Positions 9,294 through 20,629 of a DNA stretch of 60,092 bases are shown in pieces. This DNA comes from Hwanghaeella sp. (GTDB lineage Bacteria; Pseudomonadota; Alphaproteobacteria; UBA8366; Aestuariispiraceae), in NCBI GenBank assembly GCA_028282025.1, contig JANQIT010000322.1, forward strand, positions 1 through 60,092, given 5' to 3'. The notes beneath the pieces were generated by a model. It was given only the letters and a program-made list of their open reading frames with translations, was not told the origin of the DNA and searched no databases. Positions within the stretch are counted from its first letter, which is position 1. Each line of letters opens with the position of its first letter. Both the position numbers and the translations under genes were made by a program.

Positions 9294-9550
9294 CGCCAGG
9301 GGCTGGTTGTCCGTTTTGATGCGTTGAGGAATATCTTTAGATCGCTCAAGTGAGTCGATGTTGACATCGGGGTCCGTTCGCCGCCGTAAGATATCGTTCC
9401 CAAGTTTCTCAGGACGAATCGTCCTCAAAGCTCAGATAGGGATACCGCGGCCGAACAAATCCGCCCCGACCGTACCGGGGCATATCCAACCGCACCTTCG
9501 CATATGCAATCTGATTGTCGTTTCCGCGCCAGTGCTGTAGGGACTAATCG

Positions 9551-9577
9551 AGCGCCTTGGTCGATGGGGCGCTTTTT
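9551..9577 (+). terminator. Possible rho-independent terminator after the siderophore operon; gap 9294-9612
   Basis: agcgcc (9551) pairs with ggcgct (ending 9573) across an 11-base loop and is followed by a short T run. It lies in the 319-bp gap between the PPOX gene and the RNase D gene. The rest of the gap holds no convincing gene; a minus-strand frame over 9174-9428 has no ribosome site or recognisable domain. Confidence 0.45.
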
Positions 9578-9612
9578 CGAGAGGCAACCGCACGAATCGT
9601 GGGCAGAGGCGC

Positions 9613-10227
9613 GTGAGCATTCATCTGTATCAGAACGACCTGCCGGACAGCCTGGATCTGGGCGCCGTCGTGGCGGTCGATACCGAAACCCAGGGCCTGA
9701 ATCTGCTGCGCGACCGGCTTTGCGTGGTCCAACTGTCGTCCGGCGACGGGGTCAGCCATTTGGTTCAGTTCACCGACCGGAACTATGAAGCGCCGAACCT
9801 GCGGCGGCTGTTGGCGGACGAGTCGGTTTTGAAGATTCTGCAATACGCCCGCTTCGACCTGGCCATCATCAAGCAGAATATGGGCATCGCGATGCAGCCG
9901 GTTTACTGCACCAAGATCGCCTCGAAACTGGTCCGCACCTATACCGACCGGCACGGCCTGTCGCAGTTGTGCAAAGAGTTGCTGGGCGTCGAACTGTCCA
10001 AGCAGCAGCAGTCGTCCGACTGGGCGGCCAGCGAATTGAGCGAGGCGCAACTGTCCTACGCCGCCGCCGATGTACTGTATCTGCACAGGCTGAAGGCAAA
10101 GCTGGACGCCATGCTGGCCCGCGAAGGCCGGACCGATCTGGCCCGCGCCTGCTTCGATTTCCTGCCGACCCGGGCGGACCTGGACCTGCAAGGCTGGCAG
10201 GAAAACGATATTTTCGCCCATAACTGA
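9613..10227 (+). CDS. Ribonuclease D-like 3'-5' exonuclease
   Basis: 204 residues from a GTG start. It is a DEDDy exonuclease: Exo I AVDTETQGL, Exo II LQYARFDLAII, Exo III SYAAADVLYL with the conserved tyrosine and aspartate. At about 200 residues it is the short form common in alphaproteobacteria and lacks the HRDC domains of the 375-residue E. coli enzyme. Probably acts in RNA trimming. It precedes the lipopolysaccharide genes on the same strand. Confidence 0.92.
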   Translation: MSIHLYQNDLPDSLDLGAVVAVDTETQGLNLLRDRLCVVQLSSGDGVSHLVQFTDRNYEAPNLRRLLADESVLKILQYARFDLAIIKQNMGIAMQPVYCTKIASKLVRTYTDRHGLSQLCKELLGVELSKQQQSSDWAASELSEAQLSYAAADVLYLHRLKAKLDAMLAREGRTDLARACFDFLPTRADLDLQGWQENDIFAHN

Positions 10228-10275
10228 TCCGGCGCGGCGGGCGCGCCAGCCGGACGATTTAGAACGACGATTGAC

Positions 10276-11277
10276 ATGACATCCACGGCGCAAAACATGG
10301 CCGGAGACGACAGCGACGCCAGGATCGACGCTGATCTTGCCGTCGCCCGCCAGGTCCTGAACCAGGAAAGCAAGGCGGTAGACGCGCTGGCGGCCTCTCT
10401 GGATGCGCGGTTTTCCCAGGCGCTGGATATTCTGTTCGCCGTGACGGGGCGGGTCATCGTCACCGGCATGGGCAAGAGCGGCCATGTCGGGCGCAAGATC
10501 GCCGCCACCTTCGCCTCGACCGGCACGCCGAGCCAGTTCGTGCACCCGGCCGAGGCGAGCCACGGCGACCTGGGCATGATCACGGCGGAGGACGCGGTTC
10601 TCGCCATCTCCAATTCCGGCGAGGCGACCGAGCTGAGCGACACGCTGGAATACTGCAAGCGGTTCGATATTCCGCTGATCGCCATCAGTTCCAAGCCCGG
10701 CAGCACGCTGGATTCCGTCGCCACGGTCGGACTGCTGATCCCCGACCTTCCCGAAGCGGGCAGCATGCCGCTGGCGCCGACCACATCCACCACCACGACC
10801 ATCGCGCTGGGCGACGCCCTGGCGGTCGCGCTGCTGGAGCGGCGCGGTTTCACGGCCAGCCACTTCCGCGTTTTTCATCCCGGCGGCAAACTGGGCCAAC
10901 GGCTGTTGCGGATCGGCGATCTTATGCATGCGGCGGAGGAGGTGCCCGCCGTCGGACTGAACACCATCATGTCCGAAGCCATCGTCGAGATGACCAAGAA
11001 GCGTTTCGGCTGCGTCGGCGTGCTGAACGGGGACGGGAAGCTCGTCGGGGTCGTCACCGACGGCGACCTGAGCCGCCATATGTCGGATACGATCCTGTCC
11101 GCGGCCGCGTCCTCCATCATGACAGCCGATCCGGTCACCACCACGCCCGACGCGCTGGCGATGGAAGTATTCGGCCAGATGAACGAACGGAAGATCGGGG
11201 CGGTGTTCGTCCTGACGGACGGTAAACCGGTTGGTATCGTGCACTTGCATGATATGATCCGGGCGGGAATCACCTAG
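10276..11277 (+). CDS. kdsD: Arabinose-5-phosphate isomerase, KpsF/GutQ family
   Basis: 333 residues. An N-terminal SIS sugar-isomerase domain (about 40-180; GMGKSGHVGRKIAATFASTG, HGDLGMI, ISNSGEATE) is followed by two CBS domains (about 210-265 and 278-333). The family converts ribulose-5-phosphate to arabinose-5-phosphate, the first step to Kdo of lipopolysaccharide. The gene stands directly before lptC, lptA and lptB, the usual alphaproteobacterial order, which supports the envelope role. Confidence 0.94.
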   Translation: MTSTAQNMAGDDSDARIDADLAVARQVLNQESKAVDALAASLDARFSQALDILFAVTGRVIVTGMGKSGHVGRKIAATFASTGTPSQFVHPAEASHGDLGMITAEDAVLAISNSGEATELSDTLEYCKRFDIPLIAISSKPGSTLDSVATVGLLIPDLPEAGSMPLAPTTSTTTTIALGDALAVALLERRGFTASHFRVFHPGGKLGQRLLRIGDLMHAAEEVPAVGLNTIMSEAIVEMTKKRFGCVGVLNGDGKLVGVVTDGDLSRHMSDTILSAAASSIMTADPVTTTPDALAMEVFGQMNERKIGAVFVLTDGKPVGIVHLHDMIRAGIT

Positions 11278-11303
11278 ACGGCGCATCTGCGCCGGACTGG
11301 ATC

Positions 11304-11972
11304 ATGGTGGCCGTAGATAAATCGTCCGACACCGCGCCGGCAGGATACGAAATCCCGCTAGGGGCGCGCAGCACCCGGATCGACCGCAGTTACGGCCGGT
11401 TCGTACAGCTTTTGAAGGTGGTTCTGCCGACGCTGGCGGTGATGCTGGTGGCGCTTCTTGTCGCCTGGCCCTATTTCAGCGAGGAAGCGGCGGAGACCGG
11501 CATGCAACTGCTGGATATCGACGAAACCTCGCCGGATTCCATGCAGTTGTCGAATGCGCGCTATCAGGGGTTGGACGACCAGAACCAGCCCTACACCATC
11601 ACCGCCGACAAGATCCGCCAGCAGGATCTCGATTCCACCGCCGTCAATCTGGAAGGCCCCAAGGCCGACATCATGCTGGAGGACCAAAGCTGGGCGGCGA
11701 TCACGGCGCTGACGGGCATCTACAACCGCGACTCGCAGGTGCTCTCGCTAAGCGGCGATGTGAACTTCTTTCACGATCTGGGCTATGAGATCCGCACCCA
11801 GTCGGCGCGTCTGCGGCTGGACCAGGGGAGCGCCGCCGGCGACGAGCCGGTGGAGGGCCAGGGCCCGTTCGGGTCTTTCAACGCGGAAGGCTTCGAAGTG
11901 ATCGACCGCGGGGCGCGCGTTCTATTGACCGGCAAGTCGAAGCTGATCATCTACCCGGATGCGACCGAATGA
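11304..11972 (+). CDS. lptC: LPS export ABC transporter periplasmic protein LptC
   Basis: 222 residues with one N-terminal membrane anchor (VVLPTLAVMLVALLVAWPYF, about residues 35-55) and a periplasmic beta-jellyroll (DUF1239) region with SNARYQGLDDQNQPYTITADK. It bridges the LptBFG inner-membrane complex to LptA. Neighbours kdsD and lptA confirm the assignment; the stop is 10 bases before the chosen lptA start. Confidence 0.92.
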   Translation: MVAVDKSSDTAPAGYEIPLGARSTRIDRSYGRFVQLLKVVLPTLAVMLVALLVAWPYFSEEAAETGMQLLDIDETSPDSMQLSNARYQGLDDQNQPYTITADKIRQQDLDSTAVNLEGPKADIMLEDQSWAAITALTGIYNRDSQVLSLSGDVNFFHDLGYEIRTQSARLRLDQGSAAGDEPVEGQGPFGSFNAEGFEVIDRGARVLLTGKSKLIIYPDATE

Positions 11973-11982
11973 GGTTCCCCCC

Positions 11983-12813
11983 ATGACCGTACGGCAAGAA
12001 TACCGGTGGCCGACGCCGCGACGCTGGGCCGCCCTGATCCTTTTGCTGACGCTGACCGGCGCGCCGGCGGTGTCGCCGCACGCCCAGGGCCTGTTGAATT
12101 CGGAGGCGGGCGGCGGCGATACGCCGGTCGAGATCGAAGCCGATGACGGGATCGAATGGCTGCGCGATCAACGCCAATACATCGCCCGCGGGAACGCCAG
12201 CGCGTCGCGCAGCGGCGTCGTGCTGACGGCGGACACGCTGACCGCGCACTATCGCGGCGGAGAGGGCGATCAGAAACAGGTAATCTACCGCCTGGACGCC
12301 GACGCCAATGTGGTGATCACCTCCGGCGATACACAGGCGGAGGGCGACAAGGGCGTCTATCACATCGAAGACAAGGTCGCGGTGCTGGTGGGCGACAATC
12401 TGCGCATGGTGAACGAACGGGCGACGATCACCGCGCGCGACTCGCTGGAATATTGGGATGAGCGGCAGTTGGCCGTCGCCCGCGGCGAAGCCACGGTGGT
12501 TGAGAATGACAACCGCCTGGTCGCCGACATTCTGACCGCGCATATCAAACCGAACGCCCAGGGAAAGCAGGAGGTCGAGCGGATCGACGCGCTGGGCGGC
12601 GTTCACATCTCCACCAAGACGGAGATTATCCGCGGCAAGGAAGGCGTTTACGAAGTGCCGAAGCAGGTGGCCACCGTCTGCGGCGACGTGAAGATCACCC
12701 GGGGCGAGAACCAGTTGAACGGGGATTGCGCCGTGGTCGATCTGAAGACCGGCCGCTCACGCCTCTCCGGCGGTCAGGGCAAGGTGAAGGGACTGATCCT
12801 GCCCAGCCAATAG
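11983..12813 (+). CDS. lptA: LPS transport periplasmic protein LptA (OstA-like)
   Basis: 276 residues from ATG 11983, preceded by GAGG; an earlier in-frame ATG at 11959 overlaps the lptC end and has no ribosome site. A hydrophobic signal segment ends near SPHAQG. The body has repeated OstA-type beta units (VEIEADDGIEWLRDQRQYIA, LTADTLTAHYRG and similar), forming the periplasmic LPS bridge. Longer than E. coli LptA (185 residues), as in other alphaproteobacteria. Confidence 0.9.
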   Translation: MTVRQEYRWPTPRRWAALILLLTLTGAPAVSPHAQGLLNSEAGGGDTPVEIEADDGIEWLRDQRQYIARGNASASRSGVVLTADTLTAHYRGGEGDQKQVIYRLDADANVVITSGDTQAEGDKGVYHIEDKVAVLVGDNLRMVNERATITARDSLEYWDERQLAVARGEATVVENDNRLVADILTAHIKPNAQGKQEVERIDALGGVHISTKTEIIRGKEGVYEVPKQVATVCGDVKITRGENQLNGDCAVVDLKTGRSRLSGGQGKVKGLILPSQ

Positions 12814-12976
12814 GCCGCCCTTCGCCGCACGCCCATGCAAATTCCGTACCTTGATCGGCCTTCGGCATCGTACTAGGTTGAAATTTCAGCGAGTCGGACC
12901 GGTTCGCCACGGCGCGCCCGGCCGGTGCGATGGGTGGAAGCCAGTCTGTTCGGTAAGGTGAGGCGATACGAAGTTC

Positions 12977-13906
12977 ATGGACGGTCAGGACACACCAGAC
13001 AGCGGGAAGCCCGGCGCGGACGGCGACGGGGGCGAGCGGCGGGTCAGCCCCGACCGGCGTAAAGGCCGGGCCGAAGACCGCGCCGCCGCGACGCCTGCGC
13101 AGTCGGCCGACGTTTCGGAGATCGTCGATTTTCGCCAGACGGCGCAGGATGGCGAAAAGACCGGCCCGCGCATGGTGCTTCAGAACAAGGGGCTGGAGGT
13201 CCAGTCGCTCGGCAAACAGTTCAAGAAGCGCCCGGTGCTGCGGGATGTCTCGCTGTGCGTCCAGCGCGGCGAAGCGGTCGGTCTGCTGGGGCCGAACGGG
13301 GCGGGTAAGACCACCTGTTTCTATATCATCACTGGGCTCATCGCCGCCGACTATGGCGAGATCTTCCTGGACGGCCAGGACATCACCGAATTGCCCATGT
13401 ACCGGCGCGCACGGCTGGGCGTGGGCTATCTGCCGCAGGAAGCCTCGATCTTCCGCGGCCTGACCGTGGAACAGAACATCCGCGCCGTGCTGGAGCTGGT
13501 CGAAAAGAAGCATGACCGGCGTGAGGCGACGCTGGAAGCGCTGATGGCCGAATTCTCCATCAGCCATCTGCGGCGCACCCCGGCGGTGGCGCTGTCGGGC
13601 GGGGAGCGCCGGCGGCTGGAAATCGCCCGCGCCTTGGCCTGTCAGCCGAACTTCGTGCTGCTCGACGAACCGCTCGCCGGGATCGATCCGATCGCTGTCC
13701 GCGATATCCGCGAACTGGTCAGCCATCTGAAGGACCGCGGCATTGGCGTCCTGATCACCGACCATAATGTCCGCGAGACCCTGGACATCGTCGACCGCGC
13801 CTACATCCTGCATGACGGCAACGTTCTGATGGAAGGCACCCCATCGGAAATCGTGGCGAACCAGGAAGTGCGCCGGGTTTATCTTGGCGACAGGTTCAGC
13901 TTGTAG
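12977..13906 (+). CDS. lptB: LPS export ABC transporter ATP-binding protein LptB, with N-terminal extension
   Basis: 309 residues. The ABC domain (from ~70) has Walker [10 protein letters not shown], signature [12 protein letters not shown] and Walker B FVLLDEP with the switch histidine in LITDHN. The LptB-specific stretch [17 protein letters not shown] is present. The first ~65 residues are charged and low complexity ([20 protein letters not shown]), absent from the ~240-residue E. coli protein; a second in-frame ATG at 13172 would give a conventional length. It powers LPS extraction with LptFG, which is not in this window. rpoN follows 16 bp later. Confidence 0.93.
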   Translation: MDGQDTPDSGKPGADGDGGERRVSPDRRKGRAEDRAAATPAQSADVSEIVDFRQTAQDGEKTGPRMVLQNKGLEVQSLGKQFKKRPVLRDVSLCVQRGEAVGLLGPNGAGKTTCFYIITGLIAADYGEIFLDGQDITELPMYRRARLGVGYLPQEASIFRGLTVEQNIRAVLELVEKKHDRREATLEALMAEFSISHLRRTPAVALSGGERRRLEIARALACQPNFVLLDEPLAGIDPIAVRDIRELVSHLKDRGIGVLITDHNVRETLDIVDRAYILHDGNVLMEGTPSEIVANQEVRRVYLGDRFSL

Positions 13907-13921
13907 GCGGAGCCCGGCGTC

Positions 13922-15454
13922 ATGGCGATGACCCCCCGCTTGGACCTGCGTCAAAGCCAGAACCTGGTGATGACGCCGCAACTTCAGCAGGCGATCAAGC
14001 TGCTGCAGCTCAGCAATATGGAAGTCGCCACCTTCGTCGAGACCGAACTTGAACAGAACCCGATGCTGGAGCGGGACGAAGGCCAGAACGACCCGGTCCG
14101 GGAACAGGCGGAGCGCAGCGACCCGTTCGAGAACAACGACCGCCCCGCGGATGAAAAGGGCGACAGTCTGGAACTGTTGCAGCCCACCGGGCTGACGGAA
14201 CAGGCGGCCTCGCCGCTCGATGCCGACTACAGCAACCAGTACGATGGCGAAATCGCCGGCCCCGGCGCGCCGGAAGGCGGCGCGGACAGTCAGTATTGGC
14301 AGGGCGCGTCCGGCGGCGGACGGGGATTCGACGGCGATCTCGGCGATTTCGAGTCGACCCTGACGCGTGAGAAATCGCTGCGTGAACATCTGATCGATCA
14401 GTTGACGGTGGATATCCACGATCCCACCGACCGCATTATCGGGTCGGCCATGATCGACATGCTGGACGATGCGGGGTGGTTGAGCACCGATCCGGGGCAG
14501 ATCGCTCAGATGCTCGGCTGTGGGGTGGAGGACGTGGCGCGCGTGCTGACGGTGCTGCAGGGTTTCGATCCGGCGGGTATCTTCGCGCGGGATCTGCAGG
14601 AATGCCTGGCGCTGCAATTGAAGGAGCAGGACCGCTACGACCCGGCGATGGCCAAGCTGATCGACAATCTCGACCTGCTGGCCGCCCGCGACGGCAAGAG
14701 CCTGATGAAGATCTGCGGCGTCGATGCCGAGGACATGGCCGAGATGGCCGCCGAGATCCGCGCGCTGAACCCGAAGCCCGCCACCCTGTTCGACGATGTC
14801 GTGGCCCAGCCGGTGACGCCGGACGTTCTGATGCGGCGCACCGAGGACGGCCAGTGGCTGGTGGAGCTTAACCCGGAGACCATGCCGCGGGTGCTGGTGA
14901 ACGACAGTTATTTCGCCAAGGTCAGTAAGGAATCCCGGTCCAAGGACGAAAACGAATATCTGACCGAGCGCTATCAGTCCGCCAACTGGCTGGTCAAAAG
15001 CCTGCACCAACGGGCCACCACCATCATCAAGGTCGCCAGCGAGATCGTCCGCCAGCAGCACGGTTTCTTCGACCATGGGGTCAGCTTTCTGCGGCCGCTG
15101 GTCCTGCGCGACATCGCCGAAGCCATCGAGATGCACGAAAGCACGGTCAGCCGGGTGACCAGCAACAAATACATCGCGACCCCGCGCGGCCTGTTCGAAT
15201 TGAAGTATTTCTTCACCTCCGCCATCGCCGGTACGGCGGGCGGCGAAACGCATTCCGCCGAGTCGGTGCGCCACCGGATCAAGGCCCTGATCGACGAAGA
15301 ACCGCCGGAAAAGATCCTGTCGGACGACCGGATCGTCGAGATCCTGAAGGAAGAAGGCATCGACATCGCCCGCCGGACGGTCGCGAAATACCGGGAATCG
15401 ATGAAAATCGCCTCTTCCGTCCAACGCCGGCGGCAGAAACGGGGCACCATTTAA
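13922..15454 (+). CDS. rpoN: RNA polymerase sigma-54 factor RpoN
   Basis: 510 residues. The glutamine/leucine-rich region I (LDLRQSQNLVMTPQLQQAIK) binds activators, an acidic linker follows, then the core-binding domain, the HTH (HESTVSRVTSNKYIATPRG) and the C-terminal RpoN box (ARRTVAKYRESMKI). lptB-rpoN is a conserved alphaproteobacterial arrangement; the hpf gene that often follows rpoN is missing, replaced by 258 bp without a recognisable gene before tRNA-Arg. Confidence 0.96.
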   Translation: MAMTPRLDLRQSQNLVMTPQLQQAIKLLQLSNMEVATFVETELEQNPMLERDEGQNDPVREQAERSDPFENNDRPADEKGDSLELLQPTGLTEQAASPLDADYSNQYDGEIAGPGAPEGGADSQYWQGASGGGRGFDGDLGDFESTLTREKSLREHLIDQLTVDIHDPTDRIIGSAMIDMLDDAGWLSTDPGQIAQMLGCGVEDVARVLTVLQGFDPAGIFARDLQECLALQLKEQDRYDPAMAKLIDNLDLLAARDGKSLMKICGVDAEDMAEMAAEIRALNPKPATLFDDVVAQPVTPDVLMRRTEDGQWLVELNPETMPRVLVNDSYFAKVSKESRSKDENEYLTERYQSANWLVKSLHQRATTIIKVASEIVRQQHGFFDHGVSFLRPLVLRDIAEAIEMHESTVSRVTSNKYIATPRGLFELKYFFTSAIAGTAGGETHSAESVRHRIKALIDEEPPEKILSDDRIVEILKEEGIDIARRTVAKYRESMKIASSVQRRRQKRGTI

Positions 15455-15658
15455 CCTCCTGTACGGGTCCGGCCCATCCGGGCGTGGGCCGCGTATCCTT
15501 TCGTGTTGTTCGCGCCCGCCCTCCGCGGACAACCACCCCGTGACCGCAAGCCATGGGCGGTTGAAGACGGATACGGACGGCTTGAGGCGAATATGGGCGC
15601 GGACGTAGAGACGCTGGCCGGGGCGCGATAAGGTGATTGCGGTGGCCGCCCGCTGTCG

Positions 15659-17322
<1,664 letters not shown>

Positions 17323-17326
<4 letters not shown>

Positions 17327-17703
17327 GGGCCGACTCCTTTCTCCTCCCGATCTGTTTCCAGTCCGGCAGCGGCATCAAATTTTTCAAAGAATTTTCTATC
17401 TAAGCAGTATACCGCATCGTCGCTATCAGTGCCGGCTTCGAGCGAAGTATTGGATGGTTTTCCACAGGAAGTTTCTTTTGCTTGCAGTGCTAGCTGCACC
17501 GGATGAACGCCCCAGCCGATGGATGTGATTTCAACGAACAAGTTCCAGTACGTTTGCAGGAAGAGAACTTTCTCTTCATCTGTCATGTCGGCGTCGTCTA
17601 GAAAGTGTGCAAACTCGTCAACATCGACGGTGATAACAGGTTTGCTCACTAATTCACCCTGCGTCACTGGCTTCTTTTTCTGATTCTTTCCTTTCGTCGC
17701 CAT
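17323..17703 (-). CDS. Conserved-looking small protein upstream of the recombinase, function unknown
   Basis: 126 residues from ATG 17703, with GAGGA eight bases before it. The lysine-rich N-terminus ([15 protein letters not shown]) is followed by an acidic helical part ([20 protein letters not shown]) and a hydrophobic [20 protein letters not shown] stretch. The stop overlaps the recombinase start, so the two are probably co-translated; it could be a recombination directionality factor or another partner, but nothing in the sequence proves that. I do not recognise a named domain. Confidence 0.75.
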
Positions 17704-17800
17704 CACTCAAATCCTCACTTTGTACGATAGATCTAAGAACCCCGGACACGCGGCAGGTTGCGAAGAGCAACACTGCGACGTGTCGAGGATCACTACCGCC

Positions 17801-18244
17801 CTACATTTTTGGGTCGTGCGAGGGGGCCTTGTTTGCCGCTTGCACAGGCGTGGCATGAGCCATGACGGTCGCTTGCTGGGCTTGTAGGCCTTGCTGTTGA
17901 CCTTGTTGCATGACTTGCGTCTGGCCTTGAGCTTGTGCCGGTGTCTGTTGCACAGCTTGCTGGACCGCCTGCTCTTGGTTTTGTTGCTGCTCTTTATACA
18001 TCTGTTCCAGCACGCGAAGTTTGGAGTGCACTTCGGGCAAGATGGGTATCAGTTTTTCAATATCCGAACGACTAAACGAACGGCTTTCCCCAAATTCGCC
18101 TGTTTGCTGATTTTTAAACGTTCGACCAAGGGTGACGTTTGGATACGGTCCATTTTGACCGTGCTGCTCCCAGATTTTGACGAAGACCGGTCCATTGCGG
18201 ATGGTGTCGACTGGTGGTTTGTTTTGGTTTTGCTGATTGCTCAT
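17801..18244 (-). CDS. Hypothetical mobile-element protein with glutamine-rich tail
   Basis: 147 residues from the second of two adjacent ATGs, which has better spacing to AAGGA. The N-terminal half (GPVFVKIWEQHGQNGPYPNV, TLGRTFKNQQTGEFGESRSF) looks like a small folded domain of a type seen in plasmid and conjugative-element proteins. The C-terminal half is very rich in glutamine and alanine and looks disordered. Preceded by a 140-bp AT-rich gap. It sits between the coupling-protein operon and the recombinase; function unknown. Confidence 0.75.
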   Translation of the reverse strand: MSNQQNQNKPPVDTIRNGPVFVKIWEQHGQNGPYPNVTLGRTFKNQQTGEFGESRSFSRSDIEKLIPILPEVHSKLRVLEQMYKEQQQNQEQAVQQAVQQTPAQAQGQTQVMQQGQQQGLQAQQATVMAHATPVQAANKAPSHDPKM

Positions 18245-18385
18245 CATATTTTCCTTTCTGTTTTTACGTCGTTGCTCGCATCTCCTTTAAGTGAGAACAA
18301 ATAGCGAACATAAAGTTTCACAAAATTCCATTCATTTCAAGGCATTTATTCCTATTTCTGTGTCTTATTTCTCTTTTGACCCCTC

Positions 18386-18814
18386 CTATTGTCTTTGATG
18401 ATGTTGAACAGCCGCCACGCGGGCCATCTCTTGGCCTGGTTTTTTGCTGTTTTGATGCTTGACAGCTTGGGCCATGACAGCGGTCTTTTGCTCGGCCAAC
18501 CAGCGCGCGTTGAACGTTTGTTGGTCCACGACATTGGCAATCGGGCCGGTTGGATGAGGAGCCGGGTAAGGTTGGTCCTCTTGCACCATCTTGGACCCGC
18601 GTCCCTGCTTGGATTGGGCTTTGTCCGTTTGCTTTGACTGTTCCCGCCTACGCTGACTTTCTGTTTTCTGAATGTCCCGCAATTGCGCCTTCAACAGAGG
18701 ATCGCGATTGTTGTCGAATTCCCGCTGCACACGCGGCAGGCCGATCACAGCGTCATTGGCGAGCCACTGCTCGCTATGGGATTTCGAGTACGATGTAGAA
18801 CGATCAGCAACCAT
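18386..18814 (-). CDS. Hypothetical protein downstream of the coupling-protein gene
   Basis: 142 residues, with a strong AAAGGAGA ribosome site 6-7 bases upstream of the ATG at 18814. Charged, glutamine/arginine/lysine rich (LRDIQKTESQRRREQSKQTD), no membrane segment, no domain I recognise. It follows the coupling-protein gene by 21 bp on the same strand, so the two are probably co-transcribed; a transfer accessory role is inference only. Confidence 0.7.
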   Translation of the reverse strand: MVADRSTSYSKSHSEQWLANDAVIGLPRVQREFDNNRDPLLKAQLRDIQKTESQRRREQSKQTDKAQSKQGRGSKMVQEDQPYPAPHPTGPIANVVDQQTFNARWLAEQKTAVMAQAVKHQNSKKPGQEMARVAAVQHHQRQ

Positions 18815-18835
18815 GATGGTCTCCTTTCATCTGTC

Positions 18836-20629
18836 TCACTGCTTCAACGGTGGTCTGGGGCCTTGCGCGATCCTTAACTGAACCGGCAACAAATACGGCT
18901 TACCGAACATCGGGTTATCATCGATTTGTTCGCGATATGGGTGGATGGCAGCAATGGATGGCAAATCGGTCAGCAGCGCACGATTTTGCCGGACGAACAG
19001 GATGCCTTTACCCGCAAGGCGGCGGATTTCTTCGGCGGGCAGCAATGCGCCGGTATCCTCGCGTAAATCATACCCATCAAGCGCATGGAGCGGCGTATAG
19101 TTATTGCCCCGGTAGCTGGCCATCACGACTGATTGCTGACCCAGCATCTCTTCGATCAGTTTGAGGGTTTCCGGGTCGCGCTGGCCTGGAAGGAACTGCT
19201 TTATCTCTGTTTCCGACAGGAGAGTATTAACGGCCTCTTTGCCGTAGACCTTGCGGTAAGCTGAGAGTGATTGCAGGAACCAATGGATACGTATCCCGAA
19301 TTCTCTACCCCAAGTTTGCAGGCTATCCGCGCCGTTTATTTTGAAGTTCGTCGCTTCATTGGCGTAGAGATAGACCGGGTGTGATTTATTGGCGTGACGC
19401 TTCCATTCTTGCAGCATGCACCATTGCACGATCCCTAAGATTTTCGATTGCGCTTCCATGCGGGATGGATCGGCAACCAGGAACACCGTAACCGGGGCAT
19501 CGCCTTCTTTCTGATCCGCAAAGCGGAATGTGCTTTTGGAAGTAATGGCGCTGGCCCGCGTAGCCTGTCCGAAGCCTTTAAGGGCATTCTGCGCGCCAAC
19601 AACGAAATTCTCATAGGCCCGTCCGCCAGAGTCTTCCAACAGATTGGCGATGCTGTCGCCCAGATTGCGTAAGTCACTGGTATAGTTGGACAGATGAATT
19701 GGATCATGCCTATCCACCCACGGTGATTCATGAATGGGCAAGGCTGCGAGTTTGTCTTGTCCCTCGACTTCTAAGCGGCCCGAAGCCCATAGAGCATAGC
19801 GAAGTAATAAATCCCGGTCGTTGAGGACTTCGAGGACATGGCCCAGGGTGGCGTCATATCCGTAGACCAGAACCGCGATTTGGATGGCAAACTCAATAAT
19901 ATTGCGACTGCCGGTTCGGAAGTGCCCATTGCCGTTGGTATCGCCGCCGCTTGGTTCCGGCAGGAGCTGCATTGCCAGTTCAGCGCATTCCGCCGAAACA
20001 TCCAAGATACCGTTCTTGTTCCGCCAAAGAAGATCGGCAATCAAATGCAATGGGTTGTAACACGCAGAAGGTCCAAGAAGATCAGTCCATAGATCTCCGA
20101 AATTGAGAATGGGAACGGTCTCATCACGCTCACGCAGCATACGCGCGAGGATACAGGCCGAGGTGCCCTTAAAATCCACAACCGTTTTGCTGTATGGATT
20201 CGAAACTATCGAGCTCTGTAGTACCCGGGTGTCCTTGCCTGACCCTGCGGTGCCAATCGTTACCGCATTCGACTCATAATCGATGAAGACAGCGCGCCCG
20301 TTGCAGGAGCCCCAATACGGCCCCCAACCATCCAAGATAACTTCATGTTCGATATCGATAAAATCAGAAAACCCTGCATCGCCCTTCAGGCCGGTCGGTG
20401 TGGTGGCGCGTTCATACAGCGCGCGTTCAGCCATAAATTGGATGAGGCAGACAAAAATGGTCAAAAGAGAAAGAAGCAAAACACCCCAGGCAAAGACAGC
20501 CAAAGGGTTGTAGCCGCCATAGGTGATAAGCGGCCCGGTATAGTCCAGCGCGTAAAAGGCCGCTGAACCAAAGATGACGGCCGGAACAAAACGCCCCGAC
20601 CGCCGTCCTTGATGTCCGGTTTGGCTCAC
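18836..20629 (-). CDS. Type IV coupling protein, VirD4/TraG family
   Basis: 597 residues. Two N-terminal membrane segments (~17-37 and 43-67) precede a RecA-like ATPase: Walker A GTAGSGKDTRV, then DFKGTSACIL, a Walker B-like VYLYANEATNF, and a C-terminal QSLSAYRKVYG / FLPGQRDPET region typical of VirD4/TraG. The Walker B has Asn where the family usually has Asp (hhhhDE). The protein would recruit the relaxase-DNA complex to a T4SS. The GTG start overlaps the stop of the VWA gene (GTGA), so they are co-translated. Confidence 0.9.
   Translation of the reverse strand: MSQTGHQGRRSGRFVPAVIFGSAAFYALDYTGPLITYGGYNPLAVFAWGVLLLSLLTIFVCLIQFMAERALYERATTPTGLKGDAGFSDFIDIEHEVILDGWGPYWGSCNGRAVFIDYESNAVTIGTAGSGKDTRVLQSSIVSNPYSKTVVDFKGTSACILARMLRERDETVPILNFGDLWTDLLGPSACYNPLHLIADLLWRNKNGILDVSAECAELAMQLLPEPSGGDTNGNGHFRTGSRNIIEFAIQIAVLVYGYDATLGHVLEVLNDRDLLLRYALWASGRLEVEGQDKLAALPIHESPWVDRHDPIHLSNYTSDLRNLGDSIANLLEDSGGRAYENFVVGAQNALKGFGQATRASAITSKSTFRFADQKEGDAPVTVFLVADPSRMEAQSKILGIVQWCMLQEWKRHANKSHPVYLYANEATNFKINGADSLQTWGREFGIRIHWFLQSLSAYRKVYGKEAVNTLLSETEIKQFLPGQRDPETLKLIEEMLGQQSVVMASYRGNNYTPLHALDGYDLREDTGALLPAEEIRRLAGKGILFVRQNRALLTDLPSIAAIHPYREQIDDNPMFGKPYLLPVQLRIAQGPRPPLKQ

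Noticed and set aside
9174-9428. 84-codon minus-strand frame after the PPOX gene
   Set aside because: Overlaps the end of the PPOX gene, lacks a ribosome site and any recognisable domain.
9544-11286. 580-codon minus-strand frame opposite rnd and kdsD
   Set aside because: Shadow of two well-supported genes.
12695-15532. 945-codon minus-strand frame opposite lptB and rpoN
   Set aside because: Same artefact; low-complexity composition and no ribosome site, sense genes are clear.
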